From positions 1 to 34,921 of the forward strand of contig CAJNDL010000022.1 of NCBI GenBank assembly GCA_905221505.1: 34,921 nt of DNA, written 5' to 3'. The translations under genes were made by a program, and so were the position numbers. This DNA comes from a bacterium (GTDB taxonomy: Bacteria; Bacillota; Bacilli; Lactobacillales; Streptococcaceae). Below are positions 8,682 through 20,365 of this stretch, in pieces; the first letter of the stretch is position 1, and every line of letters begins with the position of its first letter. The notes under the pieces were generated by a model. That model saw only the letters and a program-made list of their open reading frames with translations. It did not search any database and was not told the DNA's origin.

Positions 8682-8726
8682 GTCTGCGTGGACTTCAAAA
8701 ATAATTCCAATCTAAGTGTTTTTTCC

Positions 8727-8755
8727 GCCCTTCTCGTTTGTGAGGAGGGCTTAGT
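8727..8755 (+). terminator. Terminator after the MFS gene
   Basis: GCCCTTCTC (8727-8735) pairs with GAGGAGGGC (8742-8750) over 9 bp including one G-T pair, with a short loop, followed by a T-containing tail. It lies directly upstream of the ligA -10. Confidence 0.7.
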
Positions 8756-8758
8756 TTA

Positions 8759-10732
<1,974 letters not shown>

Positions 10733-10734
10733 CA

Positions 10735-11694
10735 ATGACAGAAGAAAGAAAACGTGCGCGTTTAATTTATAACCCAACCTCAGGGCAGGAAATTATCAAG
10801 AAAAATATAGCAGAAGTACTGGATGTTTTGGAAGATATTGGCTATGAAACCAGTGCCTTTCAAACGACTCCAGAACCTCTTTCAGCACAAAAAGAAGCTG
10901 AGAGAGCAGCCAAAGCTGGTTTTGATTTGATTATTGCTGCAGGTGGTGATGGAACAATTAATGAAGTAGTCAATGGGGTTGCCTCGCTTGATAAGAGGCC
11001 TCGGCTTGCCATCATCCCAACAGGGACGACTAATGATTATGCGCGTGCCCTAAAAATTCCAATGGGTGATCCTGTTGCGGCTGCTCAGATTATTGCTAAA
11101 AATGAGACCATTCATATGGATATTGGACGAGCTTTTGGCGATAAATATTTTATTAATATTGCCGCTGCTGGAACCTTAACCGAATTGACTTACAGTGTTC
11201 CAAGTGAAGTCAAGACGCGTCTGGGTTATTTTGCCTATGTTGCTAAAGGCATTGAAATGTTTCCTAAGACCAAGGTTCGTCCAGTGAGAATCACACACGA
11301 TCAGGGGGTCTTTGAAGGAGAGGTGTCCTTGATTTTTGTTGCCCTGACCAATTCCATTGGAGGGTTTGAGCAGTTAGCGCCTGATACCAAGTTAGACGAT
11401 GGAAATTTTACTCTGATTTTGGTCAAGACAGACAAGCTATTTGATATGTTGGGCTTATTGATACAGGCCATTAATGGTGGGCAGCATGTCTCAGATGTCA
11501 ATATCGAATACCTCAAAACGAGCAAACTGCGTTTAGAAGTTTTAGATGACCAGGAACCATTTATGCTGAACCTAGATGGGGAATATGGAGGAGATACCCC
11601 AGTTGAACTTCAAGTCTGCCATCATCACATCGAATTTTTTGTCAATCGAGACGAGATTGGTCAAGAATTTATTAGTGAGACAGAAACAAATTAA
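10735..11694 (+). CDS. dgkB: Diacylglycerol kinase, DgkB type
   Basis: Phosphorylates diacylglycerol, returning it to phosphatidate; in Gram-positives this recycles the lipid left by lipoteichoic acid synthesis. The protein (319 residues) has the DAGK catalytic fold: RARLIYNPTSG at the N-terminus, the nucleotide-binding AAGGDGTINEVVNG (about 77-90) and PTGTTNDYARAL (about 103-114), and the late LNLDGEYGG motif. It closely resembles Bacillus subtilis DgkB as I remember it. I use ATG 10735, 2 nt after the ligA stop; an upstream in-frame TTG at 10714 overlaps ligA and gives an atypical N-terminus. No strong Shine-Dalgarno is present, so translation is probably coupled to ligA. Confidence 0.92.
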   Translation: MTEERKRARLIYNPTSGQEIIKKNIAEVLDVLEDIGYETSAFQTTPEPLSAQKEAERAAKAGFDLIIAAGGDGTINEVVNGVASLDKRPRLAIIPTGTTNDYARALKIPMGDPVAAAQIIAKNETIHMDIGRAFGDKYFINIAAAGTLTELTYSVPSEVKTRLGYFAYVAKGIEMFPKTKVRPVRITHDQGVFEGEVSLIFVALTNSIGGFEQLAPDTKLDDGNFTLILVKTDKLFDMLGLLIQAINGGQHVSDVNIEYLKTSKLRLEVLDDQEPFMLNLDGEYGGDTPVELQVCHHHIEFFVNRDEIGQEFISETETN

Positions 11695-11711
11695 AAAAAG
11701 GAAAAATAAAA

Positions 11712-13991
11712 ATGTATAACTACCCTATGCGCATTCATTACCATCGCAAGAATGGTGAATACGACACTTGCTCTTTTGTGAAGAGTAAGGATCAACGAAT
11801 TGATTTACTGACTTATAAAGAGGATTATTTTGGTGCTTTATTTAGTTTTGAACACCCAAGTGTTCATCCCTTAGAAAGCTTGAATTTTGTGGTTCATACT
11901 GGCCAAACCAGTAAAGAATATGCCATCCGTTTTAATCACTATCCTCTCTTAACGGAGGTCTGGATTTTGGAAGGGGATGATAGAATTTATTATTCTGAAA
12001 ATCCTGCTATCGCCAGTCCTTTCTATAAAAATCAAAATCCTTTTGCCTTTGACAAGGCTATCAATAGTGCTAGTTTCGACCACCATTGGGGTTACCAGGG
12101 TGAATTAGGTTGTCGTGTAGAGGATAATCAGGCTCATTTTGCTCTTTGGGCTCCAACAGCGACAGAAGTGCAGGTTGTTGTTTATGAATCAGCTACTAAT
12201 GATGCACCTGTTTGGAAGACTTTTGATATGGAGAGAGGCAATAGCTACTCTTATAATCATAAGGACAATACTATTGGTGTCTGGAGTTTAGATGTTGAGG
12301 AAGATTTGACTGGTAAGGCTTATCAGTATCAAGTCCAATTCCCTCATCACCAAACCTTGACACGCGATCCTTATACAATCGCGACTAGTCCTGATGGCAA
12401 ACGTTCAGCTATTTTGAGTCATGAAGAAAAGCAAGTTGAAAACTTTGAGGTTAAGTATGGTTCTGATGCTACTTGGCGTTTGACAAATCCATGTAAGGCA
12501 GTCATCTGTGAAATGCATATTCGTGATTTGACTAAATCACCGACTTCAGGTGTGGATGAACATCTTCGAGGAACTTTCTTGGGTGCTGCTCAGACTGGGA
12601 CAGTTAACCAGTATGGCCAAGCAACTGCTTTTGATTACATCAAGAAGATAGGCTACAATTATGTTCAGTTGCAACCAATTGCAGACCGTCATAAAGAATA
12701 TGATGCGGATGGGAATGTAACCTACAACTGGGGTTATGACCCACAAAACTATAACGCACCAGAAACCAGCCTTTCAACCAATCCAGATGATCCAGCTCAG
12801 GTTATTCGTGATTTGAAGACCATGGTTCAAGCCTATCACGATGCGGGTATTGGTGTCATTATGGATGTGGTCTATAACCATACCTTCTCAGTTGTTGATG
12901 CACCTTTCCAAACAACTGTCCCTGATTACTATTATCGTATGAATCCCGATGGTACCTTCCAGAATGGAACGGGAGTTGGAAACGAAACGGCCAGCGAACA
13001 CGAAATGTTCCGCAAGTATATGATTGATTCTCTTCTATACTGGGTGCAGGAATATAATATTGACGGCTTCCGTTTTGACTTGATGGGGATTCATGATGTA
13101 AAGACCATGCAGATGATTCGTCAGAGCTTGGATGAAATTGACCCTAACATTATCCTCTATGGAGAAGGATGGGATATGGGAACAGGTCTTGCCCCTTATG
13201 ATAAGGCTAAGAAAGACAATGCCTACCAGATGCCAAACATCGGTTTCTTTAATGACAATCAGCGCGATGCTGTCAAAGGGGGAGAAGTCTACGGTGCTAT
13301 CAAGTCAGGTTTTGTCAGCGGTGCTGCGACAGAGCCAATTCTAGCCAAAGCAATCCTAGGTAGTCGTGAACTAGGAACCTATACACATCCAAATCAAGTG
13401 CTTAACTATGTCGAGGCCCATGATAATTACAATCTTCACGATTTATTGACAACCCTTCATCCAGACCAAAGTTCAGAGCAAATCATGCGTAAGGTTGAGA
13501 CAGCCACAGCCATGAATCTGCTCATGCAGGGGATGGCCTTTATGGAAATCGGTCAAGAATTTGGTCGTACCAAACTAGTTGCGACTGGTGAAAATGGTGA
13601 GTTGACTCATGATGATAGAGAGCGTGCTATGAATAGCTATAACGCTCCTGACAGTGTCAACCAAGTGAACTGGGACTTGATTAATGAGCGTCAAGATAGT
13701 ATTGAGTTTATCCATCAAATTATTCGATTGAAGACAGAAACCTGTGCCTTTTCTTACCCTACTTATGATGAAATTTACCATCATGTTTTTGTTCATTCCG
13801 CTCACGAACATAGTGGTTGGATTGTTTATGAGATTCATGGAGAGGATCACCTATTGGTAGTCTTTAATGCTAAAGGACAAGACTTCAAGTTTGAAAATGC
13901 AGGAAATCTAGAACTTTTGGTGACCAATAGCCACTTAAATGACAAAGATATGGTTGGCGGTGTTAGTGCCAGCGTCTATAAAGTCTTGTAG
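11712..13991 (+). CDS. pulA: Type I pullulanase, cytoplasmic
   Basis: Hydrolyses alpha-1,6 branch points of pullulan, limit dextrins and glycogen. The 759-residue protein has no signal peptide and no anchor, so it is the intracellular enzyme, not the large surface pullulanase (SpuA). Order: N-terminal carbohydrate-binding-like region, CBM48 (FALWAPTATEVQVVVY, about 140-155), and GH13 catalytic barrel. The type I signature YNWGYDP is at about residue 338. The nucleophile Asp is in DGFRFDLMG (about 456), the acid Glu in YGEGWDMG (about 485) and the third Asp in EAHDNYN (about 570). It follows dgkB by 17 nt (AGGA about 9 nt before ATG). It lies upstream of the glycogen genes, which fits a role in glucan turnover. 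A terminator ends the unit. Confidence 0.95.
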   Translation: MYNYPMRIHYHRKNGEYDTCSFVKSKDQRIDLLTYKEDYFGALFSFEHPSVHPLESLNFVVHTGQTSKEYAIRFNHYPLLTEVWILEGDDRIYYSENPAIASPFYKNQNPFAFDKAINSASFDHHWGYQGELGCRVEDNQAHFALWAPTATEVQVVVYESATNDAPVWKTFDMERGNSYSYNHKDNTIGVWSLDVEEDLTGKAYQYQVQFPHHQTLTRDPYTIATSPDGKRSAILSHEEKQVENFEVKYGSDATWRLTNPCKAVICEMHIRDLTKSPTSGVDEHLRGTFLGAAQTGTVNQYGQATAFDYIKKIGYNYVQLQPIADRHKEYDADGNVTYNWGYDPQNYNAPETSLSTNPDDPAQVIRDLKTMVQAYHDAGIGVIMDVVYNHTFSVVDAPFQTTVPDYYYRMNPDGTFQNGTGVGNETASEHEMFRKYMIDSLLYWVQEYNIDGFRFDLMGIHDVKTMQMIRQSLDEIDPNIILYGEGWDMGTGLAPYDKAKKDNAYQMPNIGFFNDNQRDAVKGGEVYGAIKSGFVSGAATEPILAKAILGSRELGTYTHPNQVLNYVEAHDNYNLHDLLTTLHPDQSSEQIMRKVETATAMNLLMQGMAFMEIGQEFGRTKLVATGENGELTHDDRERAMNSYNAPDSVNQVNWDLINERQDSIEFIHQIIRLKTETCAFSYPTYDEIYHHVFVHSAHEHSGWIVYEIHGEDHLLVVFNAKGQDFKFENAGNLELLVTNSHLNDKDMVGGVSASVYKVL

Positions 13992-14023
13992 AAGAAATCA
14001 AAAGTTATCAAGTATATCGTATA

Positions 14024-14051
14024 ATTTCTAGGATATCTTGATACTAGAAAT
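14024..14051. repeat. Inverted repeat just after pulA
   Basis: ATTTCTAG (14024-14031) and CTAGAAAT (14044-14051) flank TATC/GATA, giving a nearly closed hairpin 33 bases past the pulA stop. No T-run follows, so it is not an ordinary terminator. It could be an mRNA 3' stabiliser or an operator. Confidence 0.45.
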
Positions 14052-14083
14052 CACAAAAGTCAATGAAAAATAGTATAGCAAGA

Positions 14084-14116
14084 AAAAGGTTTAGTTCGTC
14101 TAAGCCTTTTCTTTTT
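14084..14116 (+). terminator. Terminator of the ligA-dgkB-pulA unit
   Basis: AAAAGGTTTAG (14084-14094), 5-nt loop, CTAAGCCTTTT (14100-14110), 11 bp with one G-T pair, then CTTTTT. Confidence 0.85.
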
Positions 14117-14117
14117 G

Positions 14118-14224
14118 TATAGTGAATTGAAATAAGATGTGAACAAATCGACTAGGAAAGTTAAATTAATTTCTAGAAATGTTTTAGCAACCACGGCGTA
14201 CTATTCTAGCTTCGATCCACTATA
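14118..14224. repeat. RUP-like element (107 bp)
   Basis: Bounded by TATAGTG and CACTATA in inverted orientation and exactly 107 bp long, the known size of the pneumococcal RUP repeat, a TA-flanked non-autonomous element thought to be mobilised by an IS630-type transposase. The assignment rests on length, ends and remembered sequence. Confidence 0.7.
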
Positions 14225-14226
14225 CT

Positions 14227-14342
14227 TATACTCTTCGAAAATCTCTTCAAACCATGTCGGCTCTATCTGCAACCTCAAAGCAGTGCTTTGAGCAACCTAC
14301 GGCTAGCTTCCTAGTTTACTCTTTGATTTTCATTGAGTATTA
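14227..14342 (+). repeat. BOX element (boxA-boxC, no boxB)
   Basis: Starts TATACTCTTCGAAAATCTC (boxA-like) and ends CTTTGATTTTCATTGAGTAT (boxC-like), with the AACCTCAAAGCAGTGCTTTG hairpin inside. BOX elements are frequent intergenic repeats of S. pneumoniae and relatives. It abuts the RUP-like element and lies about 75 bases upstream of the gapN promoter. Confidence 0.85.
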
Positions 14343-14417
14343 CTGCTTAGCAAGAGTGTTCAAATAGTTTGAAAAATCAAGCTTGTGAAAATAATCTCAA
14401 AAATATTGTAAAAAGGG

Positions 14418-14445
14418 TTGTAATTTTCTGAAAATTTGGTAAAAT
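14418..14445 (+). promoter_or_regulatory. gapN promoter
   Basis: -35 TTGTAA (14418-14423), 16-nt spacer, extended -10 TGGTAAAAT (14437-14445). The predicted leader is about 24 nt and contains AGGAGG. Confidence 0.75.
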
Positions 14446-14475
14446 ATATCTAATCATTTTCAGGAGGACGAGAAT

Positions 14476-15900
14476 TTGACAAGATATAAGAATTTAGTAA
14501 ATGGAGAATGGAAATCATCTGAAAAAGAAATTACGATTTATTCACCAATCAATCAAGAAGAATTAGGAACTGTTCCAGCTATGAGTCAGGCTGAAGTAGA
14601 TGAGGCTATGAAAGCTGCGCGTGCAGCCCTGCCAGCATGGCGAGCTTTAGCACCAGTTGAACGTGCGTCTTATTTGCATAAGACAGCAGCTATTTTGGAA
14701 CGTGATAAAGAAAAAATTGGTACAATTCTTGCCAAAGAGGTTGCTAAAGGGATTAAGGCAGCAATTGGAGAAGTAGTGCGTACAGCAGACTTGATTCGCT
14801 ATGCTGCTGAAGAGGGTCTCCGTATCACAGGCCAAGCAATGGAAGGTGGCGGTTTTGAGGCAGCAAGTAAAAACAAACTGGCTGTTGTCCGTCGTGAGCC
14901 AGTTGGAGTTGTCTTGGCTATCGCGCCATTTAACTATCCAGTTAACCTTTCTGGATCTAAGATTGCTCCGGCCTTAATTGCAGGGAATGTGGTTATGTTT
15001 AAGCCACCAACACAAGGTTCTATTTCTGGGCTCTTACTAGCTAAAGCCTTTGAAGAAGCAGGAATCCCAGCAGGTGTCTTCAACACCATCACTGGTCGTG
15101 GTTCAGAAATTGGGGATTATATCATTGAGCACAAAGAAGTCAACTTTATCAACTTTACAGGATCAACTCCTATCGGAGAACGTATTGGTCGTTTAGCTGG
15201 TATGCGTCCTATCATGCTGGAACTTGGCGGAAAAGATGCAGCTCTTGTACTAGAAGATGCAGATTTGGAACGCGCTACCAAGCAAATCGTTGCAGGAGCC
15301 TTTAGCTATTCAGGTCAACGTTGCACGGCCATTAAACGTGTCATTGTTCTCGAAAGTGTAGCAGATAAATTAGCTACTTTGCTTCAGGAAGAAGTTTCTA
15401 AATTAACAGTTGGTGATCCATTTGACAATGCTGATATTACACCTGTTATTGACAATGCTTCAGCCGACTTCATTTGGGGCTTGATTGAGGATGCACAAGA
15501 AAAAGGGGCTCAGGCTCTTACACCAATCAAACGTGAAGGCAATCTTCTCTGGCCAGTGCTTTTTGACCAAGTTACAAAAGATATGAAAGTAGCATGGGAA
15601 GAGCCATTTGGTCCTGTTTTACCAATTATCCGTGTGGCTAGCGTAGAAGAAGCTATTGCCTTTGCCAACGAATCTGAATTCGGACTTCAATCATCAGTCT
15701 TTACAAATGATTTCAAAAAGGCCTTTGAAATCGCTGAAAAACTTGAAGTGGGTACAGTCCATATTAATAATAAAACTCAGCGTGGTCCAGATAATTTCCC
15801 ATTCCTTGGTGTCAAAGGTTCTGGTGCTGGTGTTCAAGGAATTAAATATAGCATTGAAGCGATGACAAATGTCAAATCCATTGTTTTTGATATGAAATAA
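14476..15900 (+). CDS. gapN: Non-phosphorylating NADP-dependent glyceraldehyde-3-phosphate dehydrogenase
   Basis: Oxidises glyceraldehyde-3-phosphate directly to 3-phosphoglycerate with NADP+, giving NADPH without ATP; it is a main NADPH source in streptococci, which lack a complete oxidative pentose phosphate route in many species. The protein (474 residues) is an aldehyde dehydrogenase: cofactor-binding FTGSTPIGERIG, catalytic Glu in MLELGGKDA (about 249), catalytic Cys in SGQRCTA (about 283). The start is TTG at 14476, chosen because AGGAGG (14462-14467) lies 8 nt upstream and the N-terminus then reads LTRYKNLVNGEW as in GapN proteins. It is a single-gene unit between its own promoter and terminator. 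Confidence 0.97.
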   Translation: MTRYKNLVNGEWKSSEKEITIYSPINQEELGTVPAMSQAEVDEAMKAARAALPAWRALAPVERASYLHKTAAILERDKEKIGTILAKEVAKGIKAAIGEVVRTADLIRYAAEEGLRITGQAMEGGGFEAASKNKLAVVRREPVGVVLAIAPFNYPVNLSGSKIAPALIAGNVVMFKPPTQGSISGLLLAKAFEEAGIPAGVFNTITGRGSEIGDYIIEHKEVNFINFTGSTPIGERIGRLAGMRPIMLELGGKDAALVLEDADLERATKQIVAGAFSYSGQRCTAIKRVIVLESVADKLATLLQEEVSKLTVGDPFDNADITPVIDNASADFIWGLIEDAQEKGAQALTPIKREGNLLWPVLFDQVTKDMKVAWEEPFGPVLPIIRVASVEEAIAFANESEFGLQSSVFTNDFKKAFEIAEKLEVGTVHINNKTQRGPDNFPFLGVKGSGAGVQGIKYSIEAMTNVKSIVFDMK

Positions 15901-15905
15901 AATGT

Positions 15906-15940
15906 AAAATCAGGAAATTGTTTTCCTGGTTTTATTTTTC
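15906..15940 (+). terminator. gapN terminator
   Basis: AAAATCAGGAAA (15906-15917), loop TTGT, TTTCCTGGTTTT (15922-15933): 12 bp with one G-T pair, followed by ATTTTT. Confidence 0.9.
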
Positions 15941-15960
15941 ACATAAAAACAATGCTACAT

Positions 15961-15990
15961 TTGGATAAAATACGAACTTTGTGATATGAT
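15961..15990 (+). promoter_or_regulatory. Possible distal promoter of the glg operon
   Basis: TTGGAT (15961-15966), 18-nt spacer, TATGAT (15985-15990). It would yield a leader of about 180 nt before glgB that contains a small hairpin with a T-run (about 16042-16066). Confidence 0.35.
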
Positions 15991-16108
15991 AGTAATCAAA
16001 AAGAGGACGTTTTCACAAACTATCTGTCATTCCTTGATTTATAAGTGAATGGATAAGTTCATTTTTTGAAGATTTTCAAAAGAATTTTTACCAAATATGG
16101 TAATTTAC

Positions 16109-16137
16109 TTGAATCTTCCATAAAAAGGTAGTATAAT
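16109..16137 (+). promoter_or_regulatory. Main glgB promoter
   Basis: -35 TTGAAT (16109-16114), 17-nt spacer, -10 TATAAT (16132-16137). Start of transcription about 16144, directly in front of the cre-like site. Confidence 0.85.
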
Positions 16138-16145
16138 AAATCTAT

Positions 16146-16159
16146 AGAAAACGCTTACA
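16146..16159. promoter_or_regulatory. cre-like site (CcpA operator) at the glg transcription start
   Basis: AGAAAACGCTTACA fits the cre consensus TGWNANCGNTNWCA at 13 of 14 positions. Its position at about +2 to +15 suits repression by blocking RNA polymerase, linking glycogen synthesis to carbon status. CcpA control is inference. Confidence 0.65.
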
Positions 16160-16175
16160 GAAAAGGGGAGGTATT

Positions 16176-18104
16176 ATGGATAAAAGAGAAGCTTTGCGCA
16201 CCTTTATGACAGGAGAAAATTTTCACCTTCAGCATTATTTAGGAGCACATAGGGAAGAACTAAATGGAGAGTTCGGTTATACATTTCGTGTGTGGGCTCC
16301 CAACGCCCAGGCTGTCCACTTGGTGGGGGATTTTACGAATTGGGTAGAAAATCAAATTCCAATGGAAAGAAATGAATTTGGTGTCTGGGAAGTCTTTACC
16401 AGCCTTGCTCATGAAGGCCAAATTTACAAGTACCATATCACACGTGCAAATGGTCATCAGCTGATGAAGATTGATCCTTTGGCTGTACGGTATGAGGCAC
16501 GTCCGGGTACTGGAGCTATTTTAACAGAGATTCCAGAAAAGAAATGGAAGGATGGGCTTTGGTTAGCTCGAAGAAAACGTTGGACTTTCTTTGAACGTCC
16601 TGTCAATATCTACGAAGTTCATGCTGGATCGTGGAAGAGAAATCCAGATGGAAGTCCTTATAGTTTTGCTCAATTGAAGGATGAGCTGATTCCTTACTTG
16701 GTTGAGATGAACTATACTCACATTGAGTTTATGCCCTTGATGTCTCACCCATTAGGTTTGAGTTGGGGTTACCAGCTTATGGGGTACTTCGCTTTAGAGC
16801 ATGCCTATGGTCGCCCTGAAGAGTTTCAAGATTTTGTTGAGGAATGTCACTTAAACAATATTGGGGTTATTGTAGACTGGGTACCTGGTCATTTTACCAT
16901 TAATGATGATGCCTTGGCTTATTATGATGGGACACCAACTTTTGAATACCAAGACCATAATAAGGCTCATAACTATGGTTGGGGAGCACTCAATTTTGAC
17001 CTTGGAAAAAATGAAGTTCAGTCTTTCTTGATTTCTAGCATTAAGTTTTGGATTGACTTTTACCATCTAGATGGTATTCGAGTGGATGCAGTTAGTAACA
17101 TGCTCTATCTTGACTACGATGATGCTCCATGGACACCTAATAAAGATGGTGGAAATCTCAACTATGAAGGATATTATTTCCTTCAACGCTTGAATGATGT
17201 CATTAAACTAGCACATCCAGATGTGATGATGATTGCGGAAGAAAGTTCGTCAGCAACCAAGATTACGGGAATGAAAGAGCTTGGTGGTCTAGGATTTGAC
17301 TACAAGTGGAATATGGGCTGGATGAATGATATCCTCCGATTCTACGAAGAAGACCCTATTTACCGTAAGTATGACTTTAATTTGGTGACTTTCAGCTTTA
17401 TGTATGTTTTCAATGAAAACTATCTCCTACCATTCTCGCACGATGAAGTGGTTCACGGTAAGAAGAGTATGATGCATAAGATGTGGGGAGATCGTTACAA
17501 TCAATTCGCAGGTTTGCGCAATATCTATACGTACCAAATTTGTCACCCTGGTAAGAAATTGCTCTTCATGGGTAGCGAATACGGCCAATTCCTAGAATGG
17601 AGATCTGAAGAGCAGTTGGAATGGTCTAATCTAGAAGACCCTATGAATGCTAAGATGAAGTATTTCACTTCTCAGCTAAACCAGTTTTACAAAGATCATC
17701 GCTGTCTGTGGGAAATCGATACCAGCTATGATGGTATTGAAATCATTGATGCGGATAATCGAGACCAGAGTGTTCTTTCCTTCATCCGTAAGGGTAAGAA
17801 GGGCGACATGCTAGTCTGTGTCTTTAACATGGCACCTGTTGAACGAAAAGATTTTACAATCGGACTTCCTGTTGCAGGGATTTATGAAGAAGTCTGGAAT
17901 ACTGAGTTAGAAGAGTGGGGAGGCGTTTGGAAAGAACATAATCAAACTGTTCAAACGCAAGAAGGACTATGGAAAGATTATGAGCAGACCCTGACCTTTA
18001 CCCTACCGGCTATGGGAGCAAGTGTATGGAAAATCAAACGTCGCTTGAAATCTGCAAAAACCGTCACAAGTAAAAACCAAAAAGGAGTAGAAAATGAAGA
18101 ATGA
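16176..18104 (+). CDS. glgB: 1,4-alpha-glucan branching enzyme
   Basis: Cuts alpha-1,4 chains and re-attaches the piece in alpha-1,6 linkage, making the branches of glycogen. The 642-residue protein has an N-terminal CBM48 ([20 protein letters not shown], about 37-56) and a GH13 barrel. The nucleophile Asp lies in [11 protein letters not shown] (about 304), the acid Glu in MMIAEESS (about 354) and the third Asp in FSHDEVVHG (about 422). GGGGAGG ends 4 nt before the ATG. It is first in the glgBCDA operon and overlaps glgC by 11 nt. The C-terminal tail beyond the beta domain is basic ([13 protein letters not shown]) and short. Confidence 0.97.
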   Translation: MDKREALRTFMTGENFHLQHYLGAHREELNGEFGYTFRVWAPNAQAVHLVGDFTNWVENQIPMERNEFGVWEVFTSLAHEGQIYKYHITRANGHQLMKIDPLAVRYEARPGTGAILTEIPEKKWKDGLWLARRKRWTFFERPVNIYEVHAGSWKRNPDGSPYSFAQLKDELIPYLVEMNYTHIEFMPLMSHPLGLSWGYQLMGYFALEHAYGRPEEFQDFVEECHLNNIGVIVDWVPGHFTINDDALAYYDGTPTFEYQDHNKAHNYGWGALNFDLGKNEVQSFLISSIKFWIDFYHLDGIRVDAVSNMLYLDYDDAPWTPNKDGGNLNYEGYYFLQRLNDVIKLAHPDVMMIAEESSSATKITGMKELGGLGFDYKWNMGWMNDILRFYEEDPIYRKYDFNLVTFSFMYVFNENYLLPFSHDEVVHGKKSMMHKMWGDRYNQFAGLRNIYTYQICHPGKKLLFMGSEYGQFLEWRSEEQLEWSNLEDPMNAKMKYFTSQLNQFYKDHRCLWEIDTSYDGIEIIDADNRDQSVLSFIRKGKKGDMLVCVFNMAPVERKDFTIGLPVAGIYEEVWNTELEEWGGVWKEHNQTVQTQEGLWKDYEQTLTFTLPAMGASVWKIKRRLKSAKTVTSKNQKGVENEE

Positions 18105-19236
18105 AATGTTAGCTTTGATTCTTGCTGGTGGGCAAGGAACTCGTCTCGGTAAACTCACTCAAAGCATCGCAAAACCAGCTGTGCAATTTGGTGGGCGCTA
18201 CCGTATCATTGACTTTGCTCTTTCAAACTGTGCCAACTCAGGGATTCACAATGTTGGAGTCATTACACAGTACCAGCCACTTGCTCTCAACAACCATATC
18301 GGGAACGGTTCAAGCTGGGGACTAGACGGTATCAATTCTGGTGTCTCTATTCTTCAACCTTATTCTGCAAGTGAAGGAAATCGTTGGTTCGAAGGGACTA
18401 GTCATGCTATTTACCAAAATATCGACTATATCGACAGTGTCAATCCTGAGTATGTCTTGATTCTCTCTGGGGATCACATCTACAAAATGGACTATGATGA
18501 TATGCTCCAGTCTCACAAGGATAATAATGCCAGCTTGACAGTAGCGGTTTTAGACGTCCCTCTTAAAGAAGCTAGTCGTTTTGGTATCATGAATACAGAT
18601 GCCAATAATCGCATTGTTGAATTTGAAGAAAAGCCAGCTCAACCTAAATCTACAAAAGCTTCTATGGGGATCTATATCTTTGATTGGCAACGTCTCCGCA
18701 ATATGCTTGTTGCTGCTGAAAAAAGCAATGTCGACATGTCAGACTTCGGTAAGAATGTCATTCCAAATTACCTTGAGTCAGGTGAAAGTGTCTATGCCTA
18801 CGAATTTAATGGTTACTGGAAAGACGTAGGTACTATTGAGTCACTTTGGGAAGCCAACATGGAGTACATTTCTCCAGAAAATGCCTTGGATAGCCGTAAC
18901 CGTCAATGGAAGATTTACTCAAGAAACTTGATTTCACCACCAAACTTCCTTGGTGCAAATGCTCACGTGGAAGATTCTTTGGTTGTTGATGGCTGTTTTG
19001 TCGATGGAACTGTTAAGCATTCTATCCTTTCAACAGGGGCGCAAGTTCGCGAAGGGGCAGAAGTTCTGGATTCAGTTATCATGAGTGGAGCCATTATTGG
19101 ACACGGAGCTAAAATCAAACGTGCCATTATTGGTGAAGGTGCAGTTATTTCTGACGGTGTTGAAATTGATGGAACAGAAGAAGTACAAGTTGTAGGATAT
19201 AATGAAGTAGTGGGGGTAGCAACAGATGAAGATTGA
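18094..19236 (+). CDS. glgC: Glucose-1-phosphate adenylyltransferase, catalytic subunit
   Basis: Makes ADP-glucose from glucose-1-phosphate and ATP, the committed step of glycogen synthesis. The 380-residue protein has the nucleotidyltransferase motif [15 protein letters not shown] at the N-terminus, then [20 protein letters not shown], the [10 protein letters not shown] substrate/metal loop (about 128-137), and a C-terminal left-handed beta-helix of hexapeptide repeats (about 285-370). It overlaps glgB by 11 nt and glgD by 11 nt, with AAAGGAG upstream, so it is translationally coupled. It probably works as a GlgC-GlgD heteromer as in Geobacillus. Confidence 0.97.
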   Translation: MKNEMLALILAGGQGTRLGKLTQSIAKPAVQFGGRYRIIDFALSNCANSGIHNVGVITQYQPLALNNHIGNGSSWGLDGINSGVSILQPYSASEGNRWFEGTSHAIYQNIDYIDSVNPEYVLILSGDHIYKMDYDDMLQSHKDNNASLTVAVLDVPLKEASRFGIMNTDANNRIVEFEEKPAQPKSTKASMGIYIFDWQRLRNMLVAAEKSNVDMSDFGKNVIPNYLESGESVYAYEFNGYWKDVGTIESLWEANMEYISPENALDSRNRQWKIYSRNLISPPNFLGANAHVEDSLVVDGCFVDGTVKHSILSTGAQVREGAEVLDSVIMSGAIIGHGAKIKRAIIGEGAVISDGVEIDGTEEVQVVGYNEVVGVATDED

Positions 19237-20365
19237 TAAATATTCTGCCATTTTAGGAAACACAGTTGGTTTTCATGATATGTCAACACTGACAGACCAC
19301 CGTCCAGTAGCTAGTTTGCCTTTTGGAGGTAAATATCGCTTGATTGACTTCCCACTTTCAAGTCTTGCTAATGCAGGTGTCCGTAGTATCTTTGGTATTT
19401 TCCAACAAGACAATATCAGTTCTGTCTTTGACCATATCCGTTCTGGGCGTGAGTGGGGCTTGTCAACCCTTCTAAGTCACTATTATCTAGGTATTTACAA
19501 TACCCGTGTGGAAAGTAGTACAGTTGGAAAAGAATACTACCAACAGCTTCTTACTTATTTGAAACGTTCTGGCTCAAACCAAACGGTTGCCCTCAACTGT
19601 GATGTTCTGATTAACATTGATTTGAACCAAGTTTTCCACCTACACAGTACAACAAAAGGGCCTATCACTGTAGTTTATAAAAAATTAGCTAAGAAAGACA
19701 TTTCAGAAGTAAACGCAATCTTGGAAGTGGATGAAACAGACCATGTTCGTTCTCATAAACTCTTTGATAGCAAGTTACCAGATCAAATCTATAACATGTC
19801 CACAGATATCTTTGTCGTTGATACACCTTGGTTGATTGAACGCTTAGAAGAAGAAGCTAAAAAAGAACACCCAGAGAAGTTGCGCTATGTTTTACGTGAT
19901 TTAGCTGCAAAAGAAGGGGCTTTTGCCTACGAGTACACAGGATACCTAGCCAACATTCATTCTGTAGAGTCTTATTACCAAGCTAACAAAGATATGCTTG
20001 AATCTCAAAAATTCTACTCTCTTTTCTCACCAAACCAAAAGATTTATACAAAGGTTAAAAATGAAGAGCCAACTTACTATGCCAATACATCTAAGGTAAG
20101 TACTTCTCAGTTTGCTTCTGGTAGTATCATTGAAGGTCAAGTGGCTAATTCTGTTCTATCACGTAATATTCATGTCCATAAGGATAGCCTGGTTAAAGAT
20201 AGCCTGCTCTTCCCTCGTGTTGTTATTGGAGAAGGAGCTCAGGTCGAATATGCTATCTTGGACAAGGGTGTTGAAGTTGAGCCTGGTGTTGTGATTCGAG
20301 GAACGGCAGAACATCCAGTTGTCGTTAAGAAAGGTAGCAAAGTAACAGAGGATATTCATTCATGA
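19226..20365 (+). CDS. glgD: GlgD, regulatory-type subunit of ADP-glucose pyrophosphorylase
   Basis: A GlgC paralogue (379 residues) that boosts or regulates the catalytic subunit. It keeps the fold ([19 protein letters not shown]-terminal hexapeptide repeats) but lacks the GGQGTRL nucleotide-binding loop: the matching N-terminus reads [20 protein letters not shown]. The GDHIY substrate loop of GlgC is replaced by NCDVLINID. These losses are typical of GlgD and imply little or no catalysis by itself. It overlaps glgC by 11 nt and glgA by 4 nt. Confidence 0.95.
   Translation: MKIDKYSAILGNTVGFHDMSTLTDHRPVASLPFGGKYRLIDFPLSSLANAGVRSIFGIFQQDNISSVFDHIRSGREWGLSTLLSHYYLGIYNTRVESSTVGKEYYQQLLTYLKRSGSNQTVALNCDVLINIDLNQVFHLHSTTKGPITVVYKKLAKKDISEVNAILEVDETDHVRSHKLFDSKLPDQIYNMSTDIFVVDTPWLIERLEEEAKKEHPEKLRYVLRDLAAKEGAFAYEYTGYLANIHSVESYYQANKDMLESQKFYSLFSPNQKIYTKVKNEEPTYYANTSKVSTSQFASGSIIEGQVANSVLSRNIHVHKDSLVKDSLLFPRVVIGEGAQVEYAILDKGVEVEPGVVIRGTAEHPVVVKKGSKVTEDIHS

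Larger units (their letters stand above)
13992..14475. other. Gene-free region: terminator, RUP-like and BOX repeats, gapN promoter
   Basis: The 484 bases between pulA and gapN hold, in order: a palindrome (14024-14051), a terminator (14084-14116), a 107-bp RUP-like element (14118-14224), a BOX element (14227-14342) and the gapN promoter. No coding potential is seen. Confidence 0.8.

Noticed and set aside
14476..14484. Downstream ATG start for gapN instead of TTG
   Set aside because: The AGGAGG is correctly spaced to the TTG, and the conserved GapN N-terminus starts there; the next ATG lies far inside the protein.
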